A DNA stretch of 36,791 nt from positions 1 through 36,791 of the forward strand of contig JAHHIF010000072.1 of NCBI GenBank assembly GCA_019358875.1. The letters are read 5' to 3'. A model generated the notes under the pieces. It did not search any database. It was not told where the DNA came from and saw only the letters and a program-made list of their open reading frames with translations. This DNA is from Symplocastrum torsivum CPER-KK1 (GTDB lineage Bacteria; Cyanobacteriota; Cyanobacteriia; Cyanobacteriales; Coleofasciculaceae). Every line of letters starts with the position of its first letter. Position 1 is the stretch's first letter. Below are positions 7,145 to 16,259 of the stretch, one piece after another. The position numbers and the translations under genes were made by a program.

Positions 7145-7492
7145 TGAAGATCAGTCCTAGCTCATTCACCTCGACTCAGCCGTGATGATTAGAAAGAGGA
7201 AGATCTTCCTTTAAGTGGACAAGATTTATCAAATGAGATAGCCACAATTAACAGTAAGGATAGATACAATTCTTCTGTGGTTGTGTTTGGTTAAGCTGCT
7301 CAATAAATGATGTGCAAGTACGGCGGTGCTATCTGTAGCGTCGTGTATTTAGCTTGGTGAGTAGCCTCATCACTGGCTCGTGGTAAGGTTATAAGTTTTT
7401 CTACCAACACACATCAGCTAAACAGTAGCAAAGTATACACAGGGTGCGCGTCTCGCTGTAAATCTTATAAGCATCATTAGGGTTAAGAGGTT
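7145..7492. other. Spacer upstream of the poly-HAMP kinase, 348 bp
   Basis: The spacer has no ORF of note. AAAGTATACAC at 7430-7440 resembles the AAAAGTATACA element found before the two small paralogs at 33.3 and 34.2 kb, though one such match could be chance. AAGAGG at about 7485 is the ribosome site of the kinase gene. Confidence 0.4.
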
Positions 7493-10400
7493 ATGCCAAC
7501 TGCACAGGTAGCTAGTACAGATGAATTGGATGCCAAACAGCTCCTGAGAACTTTGGCAGCTGTTAAGAAAGGCGATTTTTCAGTTCGGATGCCCGTCGAG
7601 CAGACAGGCATGGCAGGGAAAATCGCCGATACGCTCAACGACATTATTGAGCGGAATGAAAGAATGGCAGCCGAGTTAGAGCGAATTAGCACTGTTGTTG
7701 GAAAGGAAGGCAAAATAACGCAACGGGCATCGCTTGGAAATGCCGGCGGTTCTTGGACAGCTTGTGTTGATTCTGTCAATACCCTAATTACAGATTTAGT
7801 CCAGCCTACGGCGGAAACCGCTCGTGTAATTCGGGCAGTGGCGAATGGTGATTTATCCCAAACGATCGCACCCGAAATTGAAGGTAGACCCCTGAAGGGT
7901 GAGTTCCTTGCCACCGCACAAGTCGTTAATACGATGGTGGATCAGCTTAGTTCGTTTGCCTCAGAAGTGACGCGGGTGGCGAGAGAAGTGGGTACCGAAG
8001 GAAAACTCGGTGTTCAGGCAGAAGTGCGGGGTGTGGCGGGAACCTGGAAGGATTTAACCGACAACGTTAACTTGATGGCGGGGAACTTGACAGGACAGGT
8101 GCGGAATATTGCAGAAGTCGCAACTGCGATCGCAAATGGTGACCTCTCCAAGAAAATCACCGTCGATGTTAGAGGCGAAATACTCGAACTGAAGAACACC
8201 GTTAACACAATGGTGGATCAGCTCAATTCCTTTGCTAGTGAAGTGACGCGGGTGGCGCGTGAAGTGGGGACAGAAGGGAAGCTGGGCGTGCAAGCCGAAG
8301 TGCGAGGCGTTGCAGGTACCTGGAAAGATTTAACCGACAACGTGAACTCAATGGCGGGTAACCTCACCGCCCAAGTCCGAAACATCGCGGAAGTGACGAC
8401 AGCCGTAGCGAATGGTGACCTCTCGAAGAAAATTACCGTTGATGTCAAAGGCGAAATTCTAGAGCTAAAGAACACCGTCAACATCATGGTGGATCAGCTC
8501 AACTCCTTTGCTAGTGAAGTAACACGGGTAGCGCGAGAGGTAGGGGCAGATGGAAAGCTAGGAGGTCAAGCCGAAGTCACAGGTGTTGCGGGTACCTGGA
8601 AGGACTTGACGGATAGTGTGAACTTCATGGCGGGAAGCCTAACTGCCCAAGTCCGGAACATTGCGGAAGTGACAACAGCGGTAGCGAATGGTGACCTCTC
8701 GAAGAAGATTACGGTTGATGTCAAAGGGGAAATCTTAGAACTAAAGAACACCATGAACATCATGGTGGATCAGCTCAACTCCTTTGCGAGTGAAGTAACG
8801 CGAGTAGCGCGAGAAGTTGGTTCCGAAGGGAAGCTGGGTGTTCAAGCCGAAGTCACAGGCGTTGCAGGTACCTGGAAAGACTTAACTGACAGCGTGAACT
8901 CGATGGCGGGTAACCTTACCGCCCAAGTCCGGAACATCGCGGAAGTCACGACGGCGGTTGCGAATGGTGACCTCTCAAAGAAAATTACCGTTGATGTTAA
9001 AGGAGAGATTTTAGAGCTGAAGGATACGATCAACGTGATGGTGGATCAGCTCAACTCCTTTGCTAGTGAGGTAACGCGGGTAGCGCGAGAAGTTGGTTCC
9101 GAAGGAAAGCTGGGTGGTCAAGCCGAGGTGCGTGGGGTTGCAGGTACCTGGAAGGATTTGACCGATAGTGTGAACTTCATGGCGGGAAGTTTAACCGCGC
9201 AAGTGCGGAACATCGCGGAAGTGACGACAGCCGTAGCGAATGGTGACCTCTCGAAGAAGATTACCGTTGATGTTAAGGGTGAGATTTTAGAGCTGAAGAA
9301 CACGATCAACGTGATGGTGGATCAGCTCAATTCCTTTGCTAGTGAGGTAACGCGGGTAGCGCGAGAGGTGGGTTCGGAAGGGAAGCTAGGTGTACAAGCG
9401 GATGTTCGAGGGGTTGCGGGCACCTGGAAGGACTTAACCGACAGCGTGAACTCGATGGCAGGTAATCTTACCGCTCAAGTCCGGAACATTGCGGAAGTTA
9501 CAACAGCGGTAGCAAATGGTGACCTCTCCAAGAAGATTACCGTTGATGTTAAGGGTGAGATCTTCGAGCTGAAGAACACGATCAACATCATGGTGGATCA
9601 GCTCAGTTCCTTTGCCTCAGAGGTGACGCGGGTAGCGCGGGAAGTGGGAACCGAAGGAAAACTGGGCGTACAAGCAGAAGTGCGGGGCGTTGCAGGTACC
9701 TGGAAGGACTTAACCGACAGCGTGAACTCGATGGCGGGGAACCTCACAGGACAGGTGCGGAACATCGCGGAAGTGACAACAGCGGTGGCGAATGGCGACC
9801 TCTCTAAGAAAATCACCGTTCAAGTCAAAGGTGAAATTCTGGAACTGAAGAACACGATCAACATCATGGTGGATCAACTCAGTTCCTTTGCCTCAGAGGT
9901 GACGCGGGTGGCGCGAGAGGTCGGTTCAGAAGGGAAGTTGGGGGTGCAAGCGGATGTTAGAGGGGTTGCAGGTACCTGGAAGGATTTGACTGATAGTGTG
10001 AACTTCATGGCGGGAAGCTTAACTTCTCAAGTGCGGAACATTGCTGCCGTCACGACAGCGGTAGCAAATGGTGACCTCTCGAAGAAGATTACCGTTGATG
10101 TGAAAGGTGAAATCTTAGAGCTGAAGAATACTGTCAACGTGATGGTAGACCAGCTTAACTCGTTTGCTTCAGAGGTGACGCGGGTTGCCCGTGAGGTGGG
10201 TACAGAAGGAAAGCTGGGTGTGCAAGCCGAAGTCAAAGGCGTAGCGGGTACCTGGAAGGACTTGACCGACAGTGTGAACTTCATGGCGGGAAGTTTAACC
10301 GCGCAGGTGCGGAACATCGCAGAAGTGACGACGGCAGTTGCAAACGGTGACCTCTCGAAGAAGATTACTGTCGATGTTAAGGGAGAGATTTTAGAGCTGA

Positions 10401-13400
10401 AGAATACGATCAACACAATGGTGGATCAGCTCAACTCCTTTGCCTCGGAGGTAACGCGGGTTGCTCGTGAGGTGGGTACAGAAGGAAAACTGGGTGTGCA
10501 AGCCTATGTGCGAGGTGTGGGCGGTACCTGGAAGGACTTAACCGATAACGTTAACTCAATGGCAGGGAACCTCACCGCGCAAGTCCGAAACATCGCAGAA
10601 GTGACTAAAGCGGTAGCAAACGGCGACCTCTCGAAGAAGATTACTGTCGATGTCAAAGGCGAGATTTTGGATCTGAAGGATACCATCAACGTGATGGTCG
10701 ATCAGCTCAGTTCTTTTGCCTCGGAGGTAACGCGGGTTGCGCGGGAAGTGGGAACGGAAGGGAAGTTGGGGGGTCAGGCACAGGTAACTGGTGTTGCTGG
10801 AACCTGGAAGGACTTAACTGACAATGTGAACTCAATGGCAGGTAACCTCACCGCGCAAGTGCGAGGGATTGCCAAGATTGTGACGGCAGTTGCGAATGGC
10901 GACTTGAAGCGCAAACTGATGCTCGATGCCAAAGGGGAGATTGAAACCCTAGCGGATACGATTAACGAGATGATCGATACCCTCGCGACGTTTGCCGATC
11001 AGGTAACGACGGTGGCGCGGGAGGTTGGAATTGAAGGAAAACTCGGTGGACAGGCGAAGGTGCCTGGGGCTGCGGGAACCTGGAGAGACTTGACCGACAA
11101 CGTGAACGAACTGGCGGCAAACCTCACGACTCAGATGCGTGCGATCGCAGAAGTGGCAATTGCTGTAACCAAGGGAGATCTTACACGCTCGATCGCGGTT
11201 CAAGCGGAAGGGGAATTGGCAATCCTGAAAGATAACGTCAACCAGATGATTGCCAACCTCCGGGAGACAACGCAGAAGAATACTGAGCAAGACTGGTTGA
11301 AAACCAACCTTGCCAAGTTTACCCGGATGCTCCAAGGTCACCGCGACTTGGAAACTGTTTCTAAACTCATCCTGTCGGAACTTGCTCCTCTGGTTGGCGC
11401 ACAACACGGCGTGTTCTACCTAATGGACGCAGCTATAACCCATGAACCAATCCTCAAGCTCTTGAGTACCTATGCCTACCGCGAACGCAAGACTCTGGCT
11501 AACCGATTCCACATGGGAGAAGGCTTAGTGGGGCAATGCGCCTTGGAGAAGGAACGCATATTAATTACAGAAGTACCGGAAAACTACATCAAGATCAGCT
11601 CTGGTTTAGGGGAAGCTACACCCCTCAATGCTGTTGTGTTGCCCGTTCTCTTTGAGGGACAGGTGACAGCAGTGATTGAACTCGCTTCGTTCCGCCGCTT
11701 TAATGAGATTCATTTGACATTCTTCGACCAACTTACTGAGAGTATTGCGATCGTCCTGAATACGATCGCAGCCAGTATGCGGACTGAAGAATTGCTCAAG
11801 CAGTCGCAGTCTCTCGCTGAAGAACTGCAAACCCAGCAAAGCGAACTTCGAGAAACCAACCAGCGACTAGAACAACAAGCAAGGTCTCTACAAGCCTCTG
11901 AGGAACTCCTCAAGAGCCAGCAGGAAGAGCTGCAACAGACTAACGAAGAGCTAGAAGAGAAGGCAGAGTTGTTGGCGTTGCAAAACAAGGAAGTTGAGCG
12001 CAAAAATCGTGAAATTGAACAAGCAAGACAATCGCTCGAAGAAAAAGCGGAGCAACTAGCGCTGACTTCTAAATACAAGTCGGAATTTCTTGCAAATATG
12101 TCCCACGAATTGCGGACACCCCTCAACAGTCTCTTGATTCTGGCAAGATTGCTCTCTGATAACTCTGATCAGAACCTTACAGACAAGCAAGTTGAATACG
12201 CCCGAACCATCCACTCTGCTGGTACCGACCTTTTGGGCTTAATCAATGACATTTTGGATCTCGCCAAGATTGAATCGGGAACCATGTCGGTTGAAATTAG
12301 CTCGATGCTATTCAGCGAACTCAGGGGTCAACTCGAACGAACCTTCAGTCAAATCGCGCAGGACAAACGACTTAACTTCATCCTTGAATTTGAACCCAAC
12401 TTGCCAAGAACGATCCAATCCGACTCGAAGCGCTTACAACAAGTGTTGAGAAATCTGCTTTCCAACGCCTTTAAATTCACTGACCAAGGAGAAGTCACTT
12501 TAAGGGTAGAAGTGGCGACTCGTGGGTGGAGTCCTCACCATGAAGTCTTGAATAGTACCAGTACTGTGATTGCGTTCTCGGTAACTGATACAGGAATCGG
12601 CATTGCGCCAGAGAAGCAACGGGTCATTTTTGAGGCATTTCAGCAAGCTGATGGTACAACCAGTCGCAAGTACGGCGGTACGGGTTTAGGTTTATCGATC
12701 AGCCGCGAAATTGCTCAACTATTGGGGGGAGAGATTCAACTCGTTAGCCATCTGGGTCAGGGTAGTACGTTCACGCTCTACCTACCACAGGTTTACCAAG
12801 AGAGGGAGAGAATGGATATGGGAACACGACGATACAGGGACCCAGCTTCTTTACCCTCCTCAGCACGTTTCCATCTCCCGATGTCTTCCTCGGTTCAGTC
12901 CCCTACCTCCGACTATAGCCCTACGAATCCTACCCCTTCGGGGAACGATTCGTTAACGCCACCGGAGAACCCTGTACGAGTATCATCCTCACTCCCCAAT
13001 CCGATCTCAGATGACCGGGATGACATCCAACCTGGCGATCGCGTTTTATTAGTCATTGAGGATGATTACAACTTCGCTCGTATCCTTCTGGATATGGCGC
13101 GGCAACAGGGTTTCAAGGTTCTTGTCGCTACGCGGAGTGAGCCGGGACTTGCTCTGGCACGGGAATTTAAACCCGATGCAATTACGCTAGATATTCAGTT
13201 ACCTGTGATGGATGGCTGGACGGTTCTCGATCGCTTAAAGCATGACCCAAGTACCCGCCATATCCCCGTCCATATTCTCTCCGTTGAGGAAGGGCAACAA
13301 CGGGGTCTACAGCAAGGTGCGATCGCTTATCTCCAAAAACCCGTAAGCAGTGAAGCCTTAACTGAAGCCTTAACCAGCATTAAGTCTTTTGTCGAGCGCA

Positions 13401-14209
13401 AGGTCAAGAACCTCTTGGTCGTAGAAGATGATGAACTGCAACGCAACAGTATTGTCGAACTCATCGGCAATAGTGATGTGGCAACAACAGCCGTGAGTTC
13501 TGGTGCCCAAGCCCTAGAAACACTTAAGTCAGGACAGTTTGATTGTTTGGTTCTCGATTTGGGACTACCTGATATGACAGGGTTGGAACTGATTGAGCAG
13601 ATCAAGCAAGAACCGAATCTCTCGAAGCTGCCAATCATCGTCTACACGGGCAAAGAGTTGACCCAGCAAGAAGAAACAGAACTCAAGCGAATTGCTGACA
13701 CAATCATTATCAAAGACGTGCGATCGCCAGAGCGTCTTTTGGATGAAACCGCTTTGTTCTTGCACCGAGTCCAAGCCAATTTGCCGCAACCCAAGCAACA
13801 AATGTTGGAACAACTGCATCAGACAGACAGCGTTCTTACTAGTAAGAAAGTTCTAATCGTTGACGACGATGTTCGCAACATCTTTGCCCTAACGAGCCTG
13901 CTAGAGCGCCATCAAATGGAGATCTTGTATGCCGAGAACGGTAGAGATGGCTTGACTACCTTGCAAAACACGCCTGGAATTGATGTTGTCCTGATGGATG
14001 TGATGATGCCAGAAATGGACGGTTATGAAACCATGCGTGCTGTCCGCAAAATGAGTCAATTTGTCTCACTGCCGATAATTGCCCTCACTGCCAAAGCGAT
14101 GAAAGGCGATCGAGAAAAGTGCATTGACGCTGGAGCATCTGACTACATCACTAAACCTGTTGATCCAGAGCAGTTGCTCTCGCTGCTGCGCGTCTGGCTC
14201 TATCGTTAG
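7493..14209 (+). CDS. Soluble poly-HAMP hybrid histidine kinase with three receiver domains
   Basis: The product is a 2238-residue cytoplasmic protein with no hydrophobic segment. Order: a diverged HAMP-like N-terminus (1-143); twelve tandem 92-residue HAMP units (144-1247); GAF (about 1280-1422); coiled coil rich in Glu/Gln (1425-1520); HisKA with phospho-acceptor His1538 in MSHELRTPLNS; HATPase_c with N-box LRNLLSNAFKFT (about 1650), DTGIGIAP (about 1700) and GGTGLGLS (about 1728); then REC1 (Asp1900), REC2 (Asp2022) and REC3 (Asp2169). The architecture matches the fungal group III (Nik1/Os-1) type, where poly-HAMP regions sense osmotic or other stress, but has far more units than the five to seven known there. 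No HPt domain is fused. AAGAGG precedes the ATG. CheR, CheB and another hybrid kinase follow on the same strand. Confidence 0.93.
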   Translation: MPTAQVASTDELDAKQLLRTLAAVKKGDFSVRMPVEQTGMAGKIADTLNDIIERNERMAAELERISTVVGKEGKITQRASLGNAGGSWTACVDSVNTLITDLVQPTAETARVIRAVANGDLSQTIAPEIEGRPLKGEFLATAQVVNTMVDQLSSFASEVTRVAREVGTEGKLGVQAEVRGVAGTWKDLTDNVNLMAGNLTGQVRNIAEVATAIANGDLSKKITVDVRGEILELKNTVNTMVDQLNSFASEVTRVAREVGTEGKLGVQAEVRGVAGTWKDLTDNVNSMAGNLTAQVRNIAEVTTAVANGDLSKKITVDVKGEILELKNTVNIMVDQLNSFASEVTRVAREVGADGKLGGQAEVTGVAGTWKDLTDSVNFMAGSLTAQVRNIAEVTTAVANGDLSKKITVDVKGEILELKNTMNIMVDQLNSFASEVTRVAREVGSEGKLGVQAEVTGVAGTWKDLTDSVNSMAGNLTAQVRNIAEVTTAVANGDLSKKITVDVKGEILELKDTINVMVDQLNSFASEVTRVAREVGSEGKLGGQAEVRGVAGTWKDLTDSVNFMAGSLTAQVRNIAEVTTAVANGDLSKKITVDVKGEILELKNTINVMVDQLNSFASEVTRVAREVGSEGKLGVQADVRGVAGTWKDLTDSVNSMAGNLTAQVRNIAEVTTAVANGDLSKKITVDVKGEIFELKNTINIMVDQLSSFASEVTRVAREVGTEGKLGVQAEVRGVAGTWKDLTDSVNSMAGNLTGQVRNIAEVTTAVANGDLSKKITVQVKGEILELKNTINIMVDQLSSFASEVTRVAREVGSEGKLGVQADVRGVAGTWKDLTDSVNFMAGSLTSQVRNIAAVTTAVANGDLSKKITVDVKGEILELKNTVNVMVDQLNSFASEVTRVAREVGTEGKLGVQAEVKGVAGTWKDLTDSVNFMAGSLTAQVRNIAEVTTAVANGDLSKKITVDVKGEILELKNTINTMVDQLNSFASEVTRVAREVGTEGKLGVQAYVRGVGGTWKDLTDNVNSMAGNLTAQVRNIAEVTKAVANGDLSKKITVDVKGEILDLKDTINVMVDQLSSFASEVTRVAREVGTEGKLGGQAQVTGVAGTWKDLTDNVNSMAGNLTAQVRGIAKIVTAVANGDLKRKLMLDAKGEIETLADTINEMIDTLATFADQVTTVAREVGIEGKLGGQAKVPGAAGTWRDLTDNVNELAANLTTQMRAIAEVAIAVTKGDLTRSIAVQAEGELAILKDNVNQMIANLRETTQKNTEQDWLKTNLAKFTRMLQGHRDLETVSKLILSELAPLVGAQHGVFYLMDAAITHEPILKLLSTYAYRERKTLANRFHMGEGLVGQCALEKERILITEVPENYIKISSGLGEATPLNAVVLPVLFEGQVTAVIELASFRRFNEIHLTFFDQLTESIAIVLNTIAASMRTEELLKQSQSLAEELQTQQSELRETNQRLEQQARSLQASEELLKSQQEELQQTNEELEEKAELLALQNKEVERKNREIEQARQSLEEKAEQLALTSKYKSEFLANMSHELRTPLNSLLILARLLSDNSDQNLTDKQVEYARTIHSAGTDLLGLINDILDLAKIESGTMSVEISSMLFSELRGQLERTFSQIAQDKRLNFILEFEPNLPRTIQSDSKRLQQVLRNLLSNAFKFTDQGEVTLRVEVATRGWSPHHEVLNSTSTVIAFSVTDTGIGIAPEKQRVIFEAFQQADGTTSRKYGGTGLGLSISREIAQLLGGEIQLVSHLGQGSTFTLYLPQVYQERERMDMGTRRYRDPASLPSSARFHLPMSSSVQSPTSDYSPTNPTPSGNDSLTPPENPVRVSSSLPNPISDDRDDIQPGDRVLLVIEDDYNFARILLDMARQQGFKVLVATRSEPGLALAREFKPDAITLDIQLPVMDGWTVLDRLKHDPSTRHIPVHILSVEEGQQRGLQQGAIAYLQKPVSSEALTEALTSIKSFVERKVKNLLVVEDDELQRNSIVELIGNSDVATTAVSSGAQALETLKSGQFDCLVLDLGLPDMTGLELIEQIKQEPNLSKLPIIVYTGKELTQQEETELKRIADTIIIKDVRSPERLLDETALFLHRVQANLPQPKQQMLEQLHQTDSVLTSKKVLIVDDDVRNIFALTSLLERHQMEILYAENGRDGLTTLQNTPGIDVVLMDVMMPEMDGYETMRAVRKMSQFVSLPIIALTAKAMKGDREKCIDAGASDYITKPVDPEQLLSLLRVWLYR
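7922..11233 (+). repeat. Twelve tandem 276-bp (92-codon) HAMP repeats
   Basis: Exactly 3312 bp equal 12 x 276, all in frame. Units 1-10 are nearly identical in protein (TVNxMVDQLNSFASEVTRVA ... GDLSKKITVDVKGEILELKN). Units 11 and 12 diverge progressively (KRKLMLDAKGEI; TRSIAVQAEGEL). Each unit holds a HAMP and a HAMP-like linker. Units 3 and 5 (FMAGS type) alternate with 4 and 6 (SMAGN type), which suggests expansion by a two-unit, 552-bp step. The array is a hotspot for unequal recombination and for assembly error. Confidence 0.95.
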
Positions 14210-14462
14210 GGGATGGTTAAGGAGTAGATTTTGGAGGAAAATCTGCTTTAGGGGAGCTTTCTGCGGGAAGAAGGCTTCACCGCAAGGCACGTTATGAATT
14301 AAGCTGATGAATATTTAATTTACATCTTGAATTTAGTCACTTTTTGTTGACAGTTAATTGTTATCAGTCAACAGTAAACCATCAACAAACAACCAATAAC
14401 TAAACGATGCAAGTTAAAGGTGAGAACTGCTTAAAAGTTCATACCGTTCCACTTTGAAATTT
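14210..14462. other. Spacer between kinase and cheR, 253 bp
   Basis: TGTTGAC at 14345-14351 and GTCAACA at 14367-14373 form a perfect 7-bp inverted repeat around a 15-base loop. It is followed by CAACAAACAACCAATAACTA-type heptamer repeats (about 14382-14401). It could be an attenuator or operator for cheR or only a repeat remnant. No terminator with a U-tract is present, so readthrough from the kinase gene is possible. Confidence 0.4.
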
Positions 14463-15341
14463 ATGGAGACGACTCAGTGTAAAAGCGTAATGCTTCAACC
14501 CTACTATGACCACGTTCACAAACAGAACGAATTGGAAGCGATCGAAATTCAATTACTATTAGAGGGATTGTTTCGTTACTACGGATTCGATTTTCGGGAC
14601 TATGCTTTGGCTTCTCTCAAACGTCGAATTTGGAATACCATTCGGGCAGAAAAGTTGAGTAGTGTGTCTGGACTTCAAGAGAAAGTGCTACATGACCCAG
14701 CCTGTTTGGAACGCTTCCTACTCGGTCTATCTGTCAACGTGACAGCTATGTTCCGCGACCCTAGCTTTTATCTGGCATTCCGCAGCAAAGTTGTGCCGCT
14801 ATTACGCACTTATCCGTTTATTCGGATTTGGCACGCTGGCTGTTCCACGGGTGAGGAAGTCTACTCAATGGCAATATTGATGGAAGAAGAAGGGCTATAT
14901 CACCGTTGTCGAATCTATGCTACTGATATGAATGAACTTGTGTTGAGAAAAGCGAAAGCTGGTATTTTTTCTCTGGAATTAATGCAGGGATATACTCAAC
15001 ACTATCTCCGAGCGGGTGGGAAAAAATCCTTCTCTGAGTACTACACGGCTGCTTATGAGAATGCGATTTTTCGCTCATCGCTCAAAGAAAACATAATATT
15101 TTCTCAACATAATCTAGCAACAGATGGATCTTTTAATGAGTTCAATGTCATATTGTGTCGGAACGTCCTGATTTATTTCAATCAAACACTTCAAGAGCGA
15201 GTTCACAAATTGCTTTACGAAAGCCTCAGTCGGTTTGGTGTTTTGGGGTTAGGACGCCAAGAATCTCTAAAATTTACCCCGCATGAACAACACTATGAAG
15301 CATTAGACAAGCGTGAGAAGCTTTACCGCCGGGTTGGGTAA
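14463..15341 (+). CDS. cheR: CheR-type protein-glutamate O-methyltransferase
   Basis: CheR transfers methyl groups from S-adenosylmethionine to glutamate side chains of signalling proteins, classically chemoreceptors. The 292-residue protein has the all-helical CheR N-domain (YGFDFRDYALASLKRRI, near 40-57) and a Rossmann SAM domain: HAGCSTGEEVYSMAI near 125, IYATDMNE near 155, and CRNVLIYFNQ near 233. No C-terminal receptor-tethering or TPR extension is present. A TTG at 14454 could extend it by three residues; I prefer ATG 14463. It lies between the poly-HAMP kinase and CheB. With no MCP, CheA or CheW in the window, its substrate may be a local kinase (inference). Confidence 0.92.
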   Translation: METTQCKSVMLQPYYDHVHKQNELEAIEIQLLLEGLFRYYGFDFRDYALASLKRRIWNTIRAEKLSSVSGLQEKVLHDPACLERFLLGLSVNVTAMFRDPSFYLAFRSKVVPLLRTYPFIRIWHAGCSTGEEVYSMAILMEEEGLYHRCRIYATDMNELVLRKAKAGIFSLELMQGYTQHYLRAGGKKSFSEYYTAAYENAIFRSSLKENIIFSQHNLATDGSFNEFNVILCRNVLIYFNQTLQERVHKLLYESLSRFGVLGLGRQESLKFTPHEQHYEALDKREKLYRRVG

Positions 15342-15392
15342 GAGCAACAGAATGAAAAACTCCTCCCACGAGCAGATGGAGTTTTCGAGGAC

Positions 15393-15443
15393 GGGGAATG
15401 GGGAATGGGGAATGAGAATGAACAATTCCCCACTTCCCATTCC
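15393..15443. repeat. GGGGAAT inverted repeat in the 304-bp cheR-cheB spacer
   Basis: Three tandem GGGGAAT-type units (15393-15413) are followed, after an 11-base loop, by a nearly complementary arm (ATTCCCCACTTCCCATTCC, 15425-15443). The transcript would form a strong hairpin of about 19 pairs with two or so mismatches. Such GGGGAAT runs are common dispersed repeats in filamentous cyanobacteria. The rest of the spacer, 15342-15645, can be read in the CheB frame but has no protein-like character. Confidence 0.75.
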
Positions 15444-15645
15444 TAAAATCGGCGCTTGTCAATTCCTCCTCACCCATAAGGAGAAGAGTTTGCCTTGCCA
15501 ATTTCCAATCAACTATCGCCGTCAGCCCTTGTTCACCTTTCCCCTTGAATACAGAAAAGGAGAGAATCGAGTTAGGGATAGTGGGGAGAGATTATCTTCT
15601 GCCTCCCCAGATTTTCTTGCTCTTCCACTCCAAAGCTTCTCGACG

Positions 15646-16254
15646 ATGAGGACTCACAGCCAACGCACTTCTTTGGGCAACTCTCCTTATGCACTGGTGG
15701 TTGTTGGTACGTCCTTGGGCGGACTCCACGCCCTTGAAATCTTCTTAGCTGGATTTCCGAAAAGCTTTAGTGTCCCTGTGGCGATTGTCCAACATCGTCA
15801 TAGAGACTCTGACGATAGCCTAAGCCTATTTTTACAACGCCACTGTGCGCTCGTCGTCGTTGAGCCGGAAGATAAAGAAAAAATTGTTCCAGGTCGAGTC
15901 TACTTAGCACCTGCTGACTATCACTTGTTGGTGGAAGCGAACCATCTTACTCTCTCGACAGAAGCTCCCGTGTCCTATGCACGACCAGCAATTGATGTAT
16001 TGTTTGAGTCAGCTGCTGATGCTTATGTAGAGAGAGTGATTGGAGTGATTTTGACAGGGGCGAGTCACGATGGAGCAAAGGGGTTGGCGAAAATCAAGGC
16101 AAACGGCGGCTTGGCTGTAGTCCAAGAACCGACTACGGCTGAGTCCATGACAATGCCAAAAGCAGCAATTGCCACTGTAGCCGTAGACTGGATTTTACCC
16201 CTAAATGAGATTGCCCCTTTTCTAGTTAACCTTTGCCATCCGGCGCTGAGGTAG
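15646..16254 (+). CDS. cheB: CheB-type methylesterase domain protein without receiver domain
   Basis: CheB removes the methyl groups placed by CheR, or deamidates Gln. The 202-residue protein consists only of the catalytic domain with the full triad: Ser23 in VVVGTSLGG, His50 in VQHRH and Asp142 in LTGASHDGAKGL; PGRVYLAPADYH and the SYARPAIDVLF motif are also present. The usual N-terminal receiver domain is absent, so activity is not controlled by an own phosphorylation site. The frame is open back to 15313. Those 111 extra codons translate a GGGGAAT repeat hairpin and have no domain, so I chose ATG 15646. The stop is 5 bp before the next kinase gene, indicating co-translation. Its partner is CheR at 14463-15341. 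Confidence 0.9.
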   Translation: MRTHSQRTSLGNSPYALVVVGTSLGGLHALEIFLAGFPKSFSVPVAIVQHRHRDSDDSLSLFLQRHCALVVVEPEDKEKIVPGRVYLAPADYHLLVEANHLTLSTEAPVSYARPAIDVLFESAADAYVERVIGVILTGASHDGAKGLAKIKANGGLAVVQEPTTAESMTMPKAAIATVAVDWILPLNEIAPFLVNLCHPALR

Positions 16255-16259
16255 AGAAC

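Noticed and set aside
8014..10689. A series of minus-strand ORFs of 60-130 codons spaced by 276 bp
   Set aside because: They are antisense readings of the HAMP repeats, all with the same repeated low-complexity sequence, and follow the repeat period exactly.
7922..11233. Regularly spaced repeats as a possible CRISPR array
   Set aside because: The unit is 276 bp, fully coding, with no short repeat/unique spacer structure.
12711..12956. 81-codon plus-strand ORF inside the poly-HAMP kinase gene
   Set aside because: It lies wholly within the kinase and receiver linker in another frame; the kinase frame is certain.
15313..15645. N-terminal domain of CheB
   Set aside because: The 111 codons translate a GGGGAAT palindrome and spacer, have no receiver motifs, and ATG 15646 begins the real domain.
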